Assembly (NCBI GenBank): GCA_016718405.1
Contig: JADKDJ010000012.1
Location: 1-64,000, forward strand
Direction: 5' to 3'
From: Candidatus Rhodoferax odensensis
GTDB taxonomy: Bacteria > Pseudomonadota > Gammaproteobacteria > Burkholderiales > Burkholderiaceae_C
Length of the DNA: 64,000 nucleotides
Positions 11,083 to 19,553 of the stretch are shown one piece after another. The notes beneath the pieces are model-generated. The model ran no database searches and had not been told where the DNA came from. It saw nothing but the letters and a program-made list of their open reading frames with translations. The position numbers were made by a program, and so were the translations under genes. Position 1 is the stretch's first letter. Each line of letters starts with the position of its first letter.

Positions 11083-12227
11083 CTAGAACTGCCGGGTTAC
11101 CCCCAGTTGCACCATGCGAGCCCGAAACGTGGCCAAGCCCGGGCTGCCGGCACCACCAACGTGCCAGCTCGACCGTTGCTGATAGTCCTCCACCTTGACA
11201 TCAGCCTGCCAGTCCGCAGTGATCTGCTTGCCAAGCTTGATGCCAAAGGTGCGCGCACCAAACGCCGACAGCCGCTGGTCGTAGCTGAGCTGGGTCTCAC
11301 CGGGCACGTAGTCGCCCGGGATCCGGGGCCGACTGGGCGAGGCCGGGTTCACATCCACGTAAAAGCGCGCAGCCCCTTGCGAATAGAGGCGCAGCAGCGG
11401 CGTCACGCTCCATCCCCAAGGCAGTGACTGCACATACTCCAGTGACAGCGTATGCGCCTTGACGTCCCAACTGTCAACGTAATAACGGTAGCTGCTGCGT
11501 GCGGTGCCTTCGACATCCGCAAAGTGGTGATTCCAGCGCAGCAGCATCACGGTCTGCTTGCGTTCGCGGGGACGTTCATCCAGAAACTTGTAGGGATCGG
11601 AGAAATAGCCGCGCCCGCTGGCGTAGGTCAGGTTCAGTTGCAGCAGGTCGGTCGGCGTCAGCACCTGCGTCACGCCCAACGCCACGTCATGGGTGGCCTT
11701 GTGCTCATTTCTCACTCGATCATTGAACGGGTTGATCTGGTCACGGGTCACACCCAGACCGACGTTGAACGTGCTGTTCCTGTCGTCCGTCGCCACGCTG
11801 GCCTGCACCGACAAGGCCTTGGACACGTAGTCCGACTCGGTCGAATAGGCTGCACCAAGCTTCACACTGCCCCAGGGCCAGAACCGTGTCAGCTTGGCAT
11901 CGGTGGCCTCACGCCGGTCGGTGATCTGACTGGCGCTGTGGGCGACCGTATGAAAGGCGGGTGAGGCGCCCGACACCGCATCCGCCACATAACTGCCCTC
12001 CAGCAACACACGTTGGCAAGCGGTGCGGCCACCATCACGGTGGGTGCCCGAATCCGAATGCGCTCCAGGTCCGTTTGACTGTCTCGGTAATCCAGATAGC
12101 GCACACTCAAGCTGGCACGCTCGGGCGCGCTCTCGGCCTGCGCCAGCGGCACCGCCGCCAACAGCGCGGCCGCCGTCCACATCCCTGCGCTCAGGGCGCT
12201 GTGAGCCGCCTGCTGGTCGACCGCCAT
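11083..12227 (-). CDS. DUF3570 family protein, probable outer-membrane beta-barrel, one frameshift
   Basis: Member of DUF3570, function unknown. ATG at 12227 overlaps the stop of the DUF4266 gene (TGATG) and opens a signal peptide (TAAALLAAVPLAQAE). The mature protein begins SLSVRYLDYRDSQ and contains VADAVSGASPAFH, typical of the family. The rest is rich in alternating aromatic and polar strands (LLQLNLTYASGRGYF, SYRYYVDSWDVKAHTLSLEY) and ends in Phe (QLGVTRQF), which fits an outer-membrane barrel. One base is missing near 12010; restoring a C gives APLANRVLLEGSYVAD across the junction. It is embedded between DUF4266 and apbE. Confidence 0.85.
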
Positions 12228-12472
12228 CAGTTGCAACCGCAGCCGCCACCGGCCACGCCTGCTCCCCCACTGGCGGCTTCCTTGCTGAAGTAAATGTGGT
12301 CGGCCAGCTTGGCCTCCAGGGCGTTGCCCTCCAGCGCCATGTCGGGCCGGGCCAGATGGCCCTTTTCCCAAGCCTGCACGGCCGGCAGTCCAGCGCAGCC
12401 CACCAGGCACGGCACGGCCAACGCAGCCACCGGCCAAGCCGGGTGCGCACGCAACCAAGCCCACGGGGTCAT
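12227..12472 (-). CDS. DUF4266 small lipoprotein with GGGCGCN tail
   Basis: An 81-residue protein of the DUF4266 family. It has a lipoprotein signal (CLVGC, lipidated Cys26), then LPAVQAWEKGHLARPDM, DHIYFSKEAASGG and a glycine-rich end closing in GGGCGCN. The two Cys of the tail lie two residues apart and are the only Cys left after lipidation, so they could form a redox or metal site (inference). The start overlaps the stop of tlpA (ATGA) and the stop overlaps the start of the DUF3570 gene (TGATG), so translation of the three is tightly coupled. Confidence 0.85.
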   Translation of the reverse strand: MTPWAWLRAHPAWPVAALAVPCLVGCAGLPAVQAWEKGHLARPDMALEGNALEAKLADHIYFSKEAASGGAGVAGGGCGCN

Positions 12473-13002
12473 TGCGCGCCCTCCAACGCTTGGCGAATGG
12501 CCTGCTCCAGGCCGGCTGTGTCCGCCGGCGAAAATCCGCGGTGCAGCGCCGACAGCCTGCCGGCGCGATCAATCACGTAACTGCTGGGCATGGTCTTGAC
12601 GTCGTACAGCCTGGGCGTCTTGCCCTGCGCGTCGTAGGCCAGGTCGAACGCCGCCGGGCTGGACAGCAAGAACTTGCGAGCGTCATCGCGCCGGGTGTCC
12701 ACATTGATCGCCAGCACCTTCAAACCCTGGGCGCCGTACTTGGCTTGCACACTGTTCATCCAAGGAAAAGACTGCTTGCACGGACCACACCAAGAGGCCC
12801 AGAAATCAAGGTACACCACCTTGCCGCGGTACTGCGACAGCCGCACCACGGCGTCGGCGCCAGGGAGTTCAAAGTCAGGCGCTAACGCGCCTTTGTCCAG
12901 CGCGCTTGCCGGCCCACCCAGCGCGGCCAAGGTCGTGGCGCACAACGCGGTGCGGATCAGCGCCTCGCGCCGATGGATGGGGATACACAGGGAAGGAATC
13001 AC
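12469..13002 (-). CDS. TlpA/redoxin-family periplasmic thioredoxin
   Basis: About 177 residues from a GTG start at 13002, chosen because it lies just after the upstream RTX gene (stop 13016) and gives an N-terminal signal (LIRTALCATTLAALGG). The mature part is a TlpA-like thioredoxin fold: APDFELPGADAVVRLSQYRGK, then VVYLDFWASWCGPCKQSFPW with the WCGPC active site, and a cis-Pro loop TMPSSYVIDRAG. It should act as a periplasmic disulfide reductase. The neighbouring DUF4266 lipoprotein with its Cys pair is an obvious candidate partner (inference). A longer start at 13122 would overlap the RTX gene and looks wrong. Confidence 0.82.
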   Translation of the reverse strand: MIPSLCIPIHRREALIRTALCATTLAALGGPASALDKGALAPDFELPGADAVVRLSQYRGKVVYLDFWASWCGPCKQSFPWMNSVQAKYGAQGLKVLAINVDTRRDDARKFLLSSPAAFDLAYDAQGKTPRLYDVKTMPSSYVIDRAGRLSALHRGFSPADTAGLEQAIRQALEGAQ

Positions 13003-13015
13003 GCGACCGCCCCTG

Positions 13016-13621
13016 CTAGACAAAGGCCAGGCCCGTGTCAATGAGCCCAACCAGGTTGACCTGGGATTGGTTGGCGACCGACTCCGCCAGATGCCGCAGA
13101 AACGTCCCTTGGGCATCGCCAATCTCGCTGTTCAGGGCGTCGACGGCGGCCGCCAGAGTGGTGGCGTCGGGCGCGCGGCCGTTAACGGTGGTCAACAAGT
13201 AGCTGGCGATCTGGGTGTTGCTGGCGCTGGCCGCACCCCCATTGGCCAACACGCCCCAGATGTCCAGCCGCATGACTGCCCCGCTCAACTGCTGCAGCGT
13301 AAAGCCACTGTCGAACAGCTCCAGCACGTCGCCAACCAGCGGCTTCTTGGTGCTCAAGGCCGCCTGGCCCAACACCGCGCCGATCAGCAGGGCCGTCTGC
13401 CCGCCCGCCTGATGGGTCGCTAGATCCAGCGCGACACTGACGTCGTTGAATTCAACCCGTTCCACGCTGTTGAGGTCGGTGGTGTCTTTCAGGGCGCTGG
13501 CGCCGGAGATGGCGTCGACGAACGACAGATTGGCATTGGCCGAGACCTTGAAGTTGGCACGGTTGGCACCCACCACAACCGTGTCGATGCCGGCGCCGCC
13601 ATTAACCACGTCCCACCCACC
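13016..13621 (-). repeat. Shared RTX-protein C-terminal module, copy 3
   Basis: Copy 3 of the module, with NSVERVEFNDVSVALDL, TKKPLVGDVLELFDSGF, LSGAVMRLDIWGVLANGG, NGRAPDATTLAAAVDALN and NQSQVNLVGLIDTGLAF. By eye it is closer to copy 2 than to copy 1 over the middle part. Confidence 0.7.
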
Positions 13622-13705
13622 AAGGGGAAAGATGATGTCGTTTTCGGCCGTGCCATTGAGCACTTCGGCAGATCCGCTTGAAAACTTTCCGGTGATGATG
13701 GCCAT
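13016..13705 (-). CDS. Small RTX protein consisting mainly of the shared C-terminal module
   Basis: From the ATG at 13705 the product has 229 residues: MAIITGKFSSGSAEVLNG, about two RTX-like repeats (GTAENDIIFPLGGWDVVNGGAGIDTV), then a full copy of the module seen at the C-termini of the two metallopeptidases. There is no catalytic domain and no Sec signal peptide. An upstream ATG at 13780 would add 25 residues unlike an RTX N-terminus. It is the first gene of the TlpA-DUF4266-DUF3570-ApbE run, 13 bases ahead of the TlpA start. It may be a type I secreted accessory protein, or a metallopeptidase relative that lost its enzyme. Confidence 0.75.
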   Translation of the reverse strand: MAIITGKFSSGSAEVLNGTAENDIIFPLGGWDVVNGGAGIDTVVVGANRANFKVSANANLSFVDAISGASALKDTTDLNSVERVEFNDVSVALDLATHQAGGQTALLIGAVLGQAALSTKKPLVGDVLELFDSGFTLQQLSGAVMRLDIWGVLANGGAASASNTQIASYLLTTVNGRAPDATTLAAAVDALNSEIGDAQGTFLRHLAESVANQSQVNLVGLIDTGLAFV

Positions 13706-13878
13706 GAAGGTCTTACTCGGTGCGTTGCAGGATACCCCGGCTGGCGACGCAACGCGGGCATTGCGGGTTTGAGCAGACAAACCGACTTTGGTTCAAGGCT
13801 TGCGTCGAAGGCCCAATTTATCACCAACGGCACTTTACAGTTGCAAGCAACTGTTGTCGGCTCAGAGCCGCCCGCGCC

Positions 13879-14548
13879 TCACTGAGCCTGACGTCGCAGC
13901 GCCGTCATACGCTGGGCCAACATCTCCGACAGCGCTTCGCCCACCGCCCGCTCATCGAGCGAGGCGTCGTCGAACAGCATCTCCAGTGCAGCGTAGACCA
14001 TTTCCACGGCCCAGGCGGGCCAACACGGCCACCTCCGGCTCGGATGCGCCCGGGTAGGCCTCCATAAAAGCCTTGACGACGAGGCCACTCACCAAGGCAT
14101 GTGACTCGATGCGCACGTGCGACAAGGCCGGCACCGCCCGCAGCGCGCGCGTTACCCACAAACCAGCCGGCAGTTCGCGCGTCAGCACCAGGGTCTGGTC
14201 ATACAACTGGTAGATCCGTGCCACCAGGGCCGCACCGCGCAGCTTCATGGTGGCGGGTGTGGCCCACTCCCTGACCAACTCGTTTTGCGCCTGCATCAGG
14301 CGTTCGCCCAGCTCGCGCAGCAAGGCGTACTTATTGGGAAAGTACCGGTACAGCGCCGGTGGAGAGATACCGGCGCGCTCGCACACCAGGTTGGTCGACA
14401 AACGCTCGATGCCCACCTCGGACAACAACTCGACGGTGGCGCCCAGAATCAGTTCATAGGTATCCAGCGCGCGCTGCTGGCGCGGCTGGGCCTTGCCCTC
14501 CAGGGTGGGTGGGGTCGGGACGGATCGCTCAGTACGGGTGGTGGGCAT
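13879..14548 (-). CDS. TetR family transcriptional regulator, one frameshift
   Basis: About 223 residues. The ATG at 14548 (MPTTRTERS) is preferred over the ORF start at 14635, which would run into the divergent promoter. The N-terminal helix-turn-helix domain is clear: LILGATVELLSEVGIERLST, VCERAGISPPALYRYFPNKY. The C-terminal ligand domain switches frame near 14020; the conserved continuation is WAVEMVYAALEMLFDDASLD and ends at 13879. It is divergent from the ceramidase gene with 151 bp between starts. That gap holds a paired CTAG-N6-CTAG element which recurs before the DUF2147 operon, so this protein is the leading candidate for the shared regulator (inference). Confidence 0.85.
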
Positions 14549-14602
14549 GTCGCCCAAGTCTAACAAGCCGCATGGGCGGTGGCCGCAGACGCGATCGGCC
14601 GT

Positions 14603-14612
14603 CTCAGGGTAA
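14603..14612 (+). promoter_or_regulatory. CTCAGGGTAA box upstream of the ceramidase gene
   Basis: The same ten bases occur at 19510-19519 before the DUF2147 operon. The distance to the first CTAG of the paired operator is 43 bp here and 44 bp there, so the promoter regions look conserved as units. Role unknown; it could be an activator site. Confidence 0.45.
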
Positions 14613-14645
14613 GTACCCAAACACAGCGGGTTCACCGTTCATATA

Positions 14646-14676
14646 CTAGTCATCGCTAGATAGTAGTCATCACTAG
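14646..14676 (+). promoter_or_regulatory. Paired CTAG-N6-CTAG operator before the ceramidase gene
   Basis: Two 14-bp sites at 14646-14659 (CTAG TCATCG CTAG) and 14663-14676 (GTAG TCATCA CTAG), 17 bp apart start to start. CTAG is its own complement, so each site is a dyad. They end 23 bases before the ATG at 14700, a position suited to repression. A matching pair lies at 19554-19584. Confidence 0.7.
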
Positions 14677-14699
14677 CGTTAACAACAAAGGAGACCACC

Positions 14700-16710
14700 A
14701 TGACGACTGTTGCCCGGTTTCGTCGCCACGCCGCCCTGCTGGGCGCCACCCTGCTTGCCAGTGCCGCCTGGGCCGACCCCTACCTGGTCCGGGCGCGGCA
14801 TGGCCGACATCACCGGCGAGGCGGCCGAGGTCGGCATGATGGGCTACGCCTCCACCACTCAAGTGACTGCCGGAATCCACATGCGCCAGCGTGCGCGCGC
14901 CTTCATCGTGGCCGACCAGGCCAGTGGCAAACGCACCGTGTTCGTCAACAACGACCTGGGCATGGTGTTCCAGGGCGTTCAGCAAGCAGTCATCAAAGCT
15001 CTAAAGGCCAAGTACGGCAACCAATATGGCGCCGACAACGTGATCCTGGCCGCCACCCACACACACGGCGGACCGGGCGGCTTTTCGCACTACGCCTTGT
15101 ACAACCTCACCACCTTGGGATACAACAAGCGCACCTACGACGCGATCGTGAGTGGCATCGTGCTGGCCATCGACAAGGCTCACCGTGACCTCAAGCCCGG
15201 CAGCGTGCAACTTGGCAAAGGTGAACTTACAGACGCCAACAACAACCGCTCCTTGGCCGCCTACGAACGCAACCCACAGGCCGAGCGCGAACGATGGGGC
15301 CGCCCCATCGACCCCGAGATGACCGTGTTGCGCTTCAAGCAAGGCGGCGTCGACGTGGGCGTGATCAGCTGGTTTGCCACTCATGCTGTCTCGATGTCGC
15401 CGACCAACCGCTTGATCAGCCCGGACAACAAGGGTTATGCCGCGTGGCGCTGGGAGCACGAACTCAAAGGTGTGCGCTACAACGCGGACAGTGACTTTGT
15501 CGCCGCATTCGCGCAATCCAATGCTGGCGACATGACGCCCAACTTGAACCTTGATGGCACCGGCCCCACCCAGAATGAGTTCGACAACACGCGCATCATT
15601 GGCGAACGCCAATTGCAGAAAGCTCTGGAAATCTACAACGGTGCGCTGCAAACTCTGAGCGGGCCAGTGGACTACCGGCAACGGTACACGGATTTCTCAC
15701 GCATATCGGTGGAAGGGCGCTTCACCGGCGGGGCCACACACCAAACTTGCCCGGCCGCCCTCGGTTCGTCCTTTGCCGCAGGCACCGAGGATGGCCGTGG
15801 CCTGGATGGATTCACCGAGGGTGACCTGGCTGGCAACCCCTTCTTCACGGCCTTGGGCGGGATCATCACACCAGCACCGCAATGGGTGCGCGACTGCCAG
15901 GCACCCAAGCCGGTGTTGCTGGCCACCGGCACCCAAACCCCCTATCCCTGGACACCCGAAGTGCTGCCTGTATCCATCGTGCGCATCGGCCAACTCGCCA
16001 TCGTGGCCGCACCGGGTGAGTTCACCATCATGTCGGGTCGGCGCGTGCGCGACACCGTCAAAGCGGCCTTGGGCGACAGTGTGCAGCACATCGTCTTTGC
16101 GGGTTACGCCAATGCCTATTCCGGTTACGTGACGACCCCCGAGGAGTACGACGCCCAGCACTACGAGGGTGCCTCCACCCACTTCGGCCGCTGGACCCTA
16201 CCGGCCTATCAGCAGACCTTCCACGAGCTGGCCACCGCCCTCAGGCAAGGCCAACCCAGCTATGCCAGCACCACCCCGCGCGACCTGAGCAACAACCAGA
16301 TGTCGTTCCAGACCGGCGTGGTGCTGGACAACGTGCCGCTGTTCAAGAGTTTTGGCGACGTGACGCTGCAGGCCTATGCCGGCTATGCGCGGGGGCAGCG
16401 GGTGAATGTCGAGTTCTGGACCGGCCATCCGAAGAACAACCTGCGCCAGGGCGGCACCTTTTTGGAGGTGCAGCGCTGGGACGGCAGCGCCTGGCGCACC
16501 GTGGCCAACGATGGCGACTGGTCCACCGTCTACCGCTGGGTGCGCGTCGACCCGGTCTGGGGCAGCTCCAAGGCCGCCATCTCCTGGGACATCCCCCACG
16601 ACTCGCTACCGGGCAGCTACCGCATCCGCCACTACGGCGACTACAAGAACGGCTGGAACGGCAGCATCAACGGCTTGACCGGCACCAGCCGGACTTTCCA
16701 AGTCTACTGA
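14700..16710 (+). CDS. Neutral/alkaline ceramidase, one frameshift
   Basis: Secreted enzyme of the neutral ceramidase family (PF04734), which hydrolyses ceramide to sphingosine and fatty acid. About 670 residues with a Sec signal (LLGATLLASAAWA). Zinc-site motifs match the Pseudomonas aeruginosa enzyme as I recall it: ATHTHGGPGG, WFATHAVSMSPTNRLIS, APGEFTIMSG and GYANAYSGYVTT. The loop that carries the proposed Ser nucleophile in that family reads NAGDMTPNLNL here, with Thr in the Ser position (codon 15535-15537). A C-terminal beta domain (VEFWTGHPKNNLR to TSRTFQVY) is complete. One extra base near 14795 shifts the frame just after the signal peptide (AWADPYLV, then GMADITGEAAEVGMMGYA). A GGAG ribosome binding site precedes the ATG. 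It is divergent from tetR and carries the paired operator. Confidence 0.92.
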
Positions 16711-16732
16711 CGCAAGCCAAGGTACGGCGTCA
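16708..16732. terminator. Inverted repeat between convergent ceramidase and AraC genes
   Basis: TGACGC and GCGTCA flank a 13-base loop and include the stop codons of both convergent genes. There is no clear T-run on either side, so a terminator role is only possible. Confidence 0.3.
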
Positions 16733-17614
16733 GGACCAGATGCGATAGGTCCAGAAGCTCTCGTCTTGGTCGATCGCCCGCTTCAAGTCGGCCGGGCTCA
16801 TGCCGGCAATGCGGCGGACCTCCCGGCACAAGTGGGCCTGATCGCTGTAGCCACTGTCCACGGCAACAGCGGCCCAGTCGGGGCGGCCGCCGGGTGAGCC
16901 TGACGGGTCGCCGTCACGTACCCTGAAAAACGACTCTTCGGCACGTCCCAGCCGACGCAATTCCCGCATCGGCAGACCAGCCCACTGTTTGACGCGGCGC
17001 TCTGCCTGGCGCAGGCTCTTGCCAACGCCCGATGTACCTGCCTTTAGCGCCAGCCTCGGCCCAGTGGCGATAGCGCTGCGGGCGCGATACGGCCTGATGG
17101 CGCAGCCCACGCCAGCGCGGCTCCAGGAAGGCCTCGGCCGGGGTGGTGCGGGTCCTCGTCGGGGGCGTCTACCGCCGGGCCATGGCTGCCATGCCCGGGT
17201 CGTACCATCAACGCCAGCACGGTTGACCAAAGTCGACAAATCCAAGCCCGTCATCGCCTGAAACGCCTGCGGCAGCAGTCCCAACATGAAGGCTCGAACC
17301 GGGCCCGGATTGACGCTGACCATCGGCACCGTGTGCGGGCCGGCAACAGACAACCGTGGCACCGGCTCATGCACCACCTCTGCGCCTCGGCCAACGATCA
17401 CCGACTCACCCTCGATAAGCCAGAAGATGCCGCACAGCGGCGAAGCCGGAAAGTGGTTGTAGCGCTGATCGGGGCGCAACACCGCCCCCACCGTGCTGCG
17501 CGTGACGTACGACCGCACGCAGGATGCCAGCGCCAGGCTAGGCGCTAGCAAGGCACTGGTCGTGGCTTGTCCGTGGGTGATCGGGTCGTCAACCGGGTCC
17601 GCGGCAGCACTCAT
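16730..17614 (-). CDS. AraC family transcriptional regulator with compensating frameshifts
   Basis: The N-terminal part (YNHFPASPLCGIFWLIEGES, PGPVRAFMLGLLPQAFQAMTG) and the C-terminal AraC helix-turn-helix (LRQAERRVKQWAGLPMRELRRLG, AVDSGYSDQAHLCREVRRIAG, MSPADLKRAI) are both in one frame. About 50-70 residues between them (roughly 17030-17215) are not plausible protein. A neighbouring frame there encodes AEAFLEPRWRGLRHQAVS, as expected for such regulators, so two compensating indels are likely. It lies between the ceramidase and the DUF2147-PLP operon. P. aeruginosa is reported to control its sphingosine genes through an AraC-type regulator, so a role here is attractive but unproven. Confidence 0.72.
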   Translation of the reverse strand: MSAAADPVDDPITHGQATTSALLAPSLALASCVRSYVTRSTVGAVLRPDQRYNHFPASPLCGIFWLIEGESVIVGRGAEVVHEPVPRLSVAGPHTVPMVSVNPGPVRAFMLGLLPQAFQAMTGLDLSTLVNRAGVDGTTRAWQPWPGGRRPRRGPAPPRPRPSWSRAGVGCAIRPYRARSAIATGPRLALKAGTSGVGKSLRQAERRVKQWAGLPMRELRRLGRAEESFFRVRDGDPSGSPGGRPDWAAVAVDSGYSDQAHLCREVRRIAGMSPADLKRAIDQDESFWTYRIWS

Positions 17615-17849
17615 GCCGCGAGTCTACTGCGGCCAACATGTCGCAATCGTTCAATACAGGCCTTGCCCCGGCGAAGAAACTAGGGCCCTCGCCAAGGCAA
17701 AGTCTCTGCGGGGCTTGGTGATTCCGAACCTGCACGCCTGGGCACCGCAACAACTGCCTCAAAACCCACTATGCCGTCCGTACTTACCGTTCTGCTTGCT
17801 CCATCGCTTCGTGTTGGCCATCTACCGCCTCATCTTCATCCCGTTGCAG

Positions 17850-18131
17850 ATGCACGCTGGCCAGCGCCGCCTCAAGACAACCCCATCGCTCATGCCTGCC
17901 ATGCTGGCGGGCCTGGCCTACGCCGTCCTGCTTGGTTACACCGTGTGGCTATGCGCCAGCGTCGTCAACAGTATTGCCATGCGCATGACGGAGCTGTCCG
18001 ACATCATTCGTCTGGTCCTGTACTTCGAGGCTTTGCCCGTCGTCTACGTCCTGGCCGAGTCGCGGTTCTTCTATGGTTTTGAGCGGACGGTTGAACCAAG
18101 CCGGGCCCTTGCCCAGCGCAGCCCTGCCTGA
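17850..18131 (+). CDS. Small hypothetical membrane protein
   Basis: Not recognised. From ATG at 17850 the product has 93 residues with two hydrophobic segments (MPAMLAGLAYAVLLGYTVWL and a weaker one near IIRLVLYFEALPVVYVLAE). The frame is open further upstream without an obvious alternative start. No strong ribosome binding site is visible. It sits in the 590-bp stretch between the AraC gene and the PEP-CTERM terminator, where I see nothing else. It may be spurious. Confidence 0.3.
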   Translation: MHAGQRRLKTTPSLMPAMLAGLAYAVLLGYTVWLCASVVNSIAMRMTELSDIIRLVLYFEALPVVYVLAESRFFYGFERTVEPSRALAQRSPA

Positions 18132-18204
18132 CCCGCAACACCGGCCAGCGGCCAGCGGCATGGGCCGCGTTGGCCATCGGCCCGTCTCGCGGCCGGACTT
18201 GCAC

Positions 18205-18240
18205 CAACAAAAAACCCCGCCGAAGCGGGGTTTTTTGTTG
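18205..18240 (-). terminator. Rho-independent terminator of the PEP-CTERM gene
   Basis: AACCCCGC-CGAA-GCGGGGTT hairpin flanked by runs of A and T, so it can act in both directions. It lies just downstream of the PEP-CTERM gene stop at 18256. Confidence 0.85.
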
Positions 18241-18255
18241 CCAATACGGCAACGA

Positions 18256-18887
18256 TCAGGCTTGCTTGCGCTTGCGTGCTGCGGCCAATCCCAGCAGACC
18301 CAGGCCGATCAGGGCCATGCTGCCTGGCTCGGGAACAGTGGTCACGGAAATCGTCGAGCGGAAATAGTCCAAACGATCCAAACCCACGGTGTCCTGGATG
18401 AACAAGGTCCAGTTACCCAGGGCGTTTTCGCCGTCGAAGGCCGACAGGGCCGACACGGGGATAAACCAGCCGCTAGTGACCAAGGGGCACCGACTGCGGT
18501 GGATGCCTCATCGTCCAGGCCGACGCTGACGCGGCCGGTGCCGGGGGTCGAACCACTGTAAGTACCGGCGTTCACCAGATTCACTGTGGTGCCGCCCGGG
18601 CTGGTCAAACGGAACACGATTTCGCTGTTGAAAGAAGGACCGGTACCGATGCAGGCCGTGCCACCTGCGCCAATGGAAGGATCGTCGCACTTGGCGAAGT
18701 CGATCAGGATGTTGACATCGCTGACCAGGCCAGCGCCCAGCGCCAGCGTGCGGGTGCCGGAGCTGGCGTCAAAGGAGCCGAAGGTGCTGTCGGTTGCGGT
18801 CAGCAGGGCGGCTTGCGCACCCACGACGGTACAACACAGGCCAAGGGTGACCGCGCTGGCTTTGATCCAAGAGCTTAATTTGTTCAT
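18256..18887 (-). CDS. PEP-CTERM sorted protein with P-domain-like fold, one frameshift
   Basis: Secreted protein of about 210 residues. It has an N-terminal signal peptide (SAVTLGLCCTVVGAQA) and a C-terminal PEP-CTERM sorting signal (VPEPGSMALIGLGLLGLA, then ARKRKQA). PEP-CTERM proteins are cleaved by exosortase and linked to extracellular polymer formation. The mature part (VNILIDFAKCDD, IVFRLTSPGGTTVNLVNAG, ENALGNWTLFIQDTVGLDRL) resembles the P-domain found after subtilisin-type proteases. The frame shifts near 18487, where one T is missing (GAP, then LVTSGWFIPVSALSAF). No exosortase gene is in the window. Confidence 0.8.
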
Positions 18888-19082
18888 GATGTGATCCGAT
18901 TTACAGGTTTTTGCAACGACTCAACGCGAGTGTCAGACTGGTTTTGCAGCACTTCGTTGAGCACTGGCGCGTCAAACTCTCACGCCTGCATCAAGAAAGC
19001 AAAAAACGGGCCAGTTCTCGTTTGACGAAAAAACCCTATGTGCAGCAGGTAGTTACAAGCTCACTTTCGCGAGAACTCGGAT

Positions 19083-19396
19083 TCAGCAACCGACCGTGTT
19101 GCGAGATGTAACGTTTTCCGACACCCACGCGGCGAGATTGGGAATCGATTTGTGCAACAACTCCTTGAATTCGGCCCGGACCCTGGAATCGATTGAGATC
19201 TCGGTGCCTGTCAGATTGAACACAGCTTTTTGTGGCGACGCAACGATGACGCGCACGTCTGGTGCGCCGGGGGTCTGCCGCAGTTGCGGCGGCGCAAGGG
19301 CCTGCGGCAAAGGTGGTGGACGTCGCTCAGAGGCGCGGCGCGTCGAGCGGTAAACAGCATCACAACCAAAACGACCGACGATAGACGAGAAAGCAC
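19083..19396 (-). CDS. Possible small exported protein, one frameshift
   Basis: Not recognised. An ORF from 19396 begins MLSRLSSVVLVVMLFTA, which could be a signal peptide, and after a frame change near 19310 continues as PQALAPPQLRQTPGAPDVRV, then VFNLTGTEISIDSR and HKSIPNLAAWVSE to a stop at 19083. Joined, about 104 residues. This would be another single-base shift like those in neighbouring genes, but there is no family match I can name. The rest of the 720-bp gap between 18888 and 19607 holds only the promoter elements at 19510-19584. Confidence 0.3.
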
Positions 19397-19509
19397 GTCA
19401 CCCCATCACCACGATTACACCAGTTGTTGAAGCATCCCCGTATGGGCCAGCAAAGCCATCAACCACCCGACGCACGCAACCGGATTTGATGGCCACTACA
19501 TCGCCTCGC

Positions 19510-19519
19510 CTCAGGGTAA
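19510..19519 (+). promoter_or_regulatory. CTCAGGGTAA box upstream of the DUF2147 operon
   Basis: Identical to 14603-14612 upstream of the ceramidase gene and at nearly the same distance from the paired operator (44 bp against 43 bp). Confidence 0.45.
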
Positions 19520-19553
19520 ATCCTGACTACACCTCGCCTGACATTCAAATAAA

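Noticed and set aside
12972..13122. Longer N-terminus for the TlpA protein starting at 13122
   Set aside because: It overlaps the 3' end of the RTX gene and is a shadow of it; the GTG at 13002 gives a proper signal peptide.
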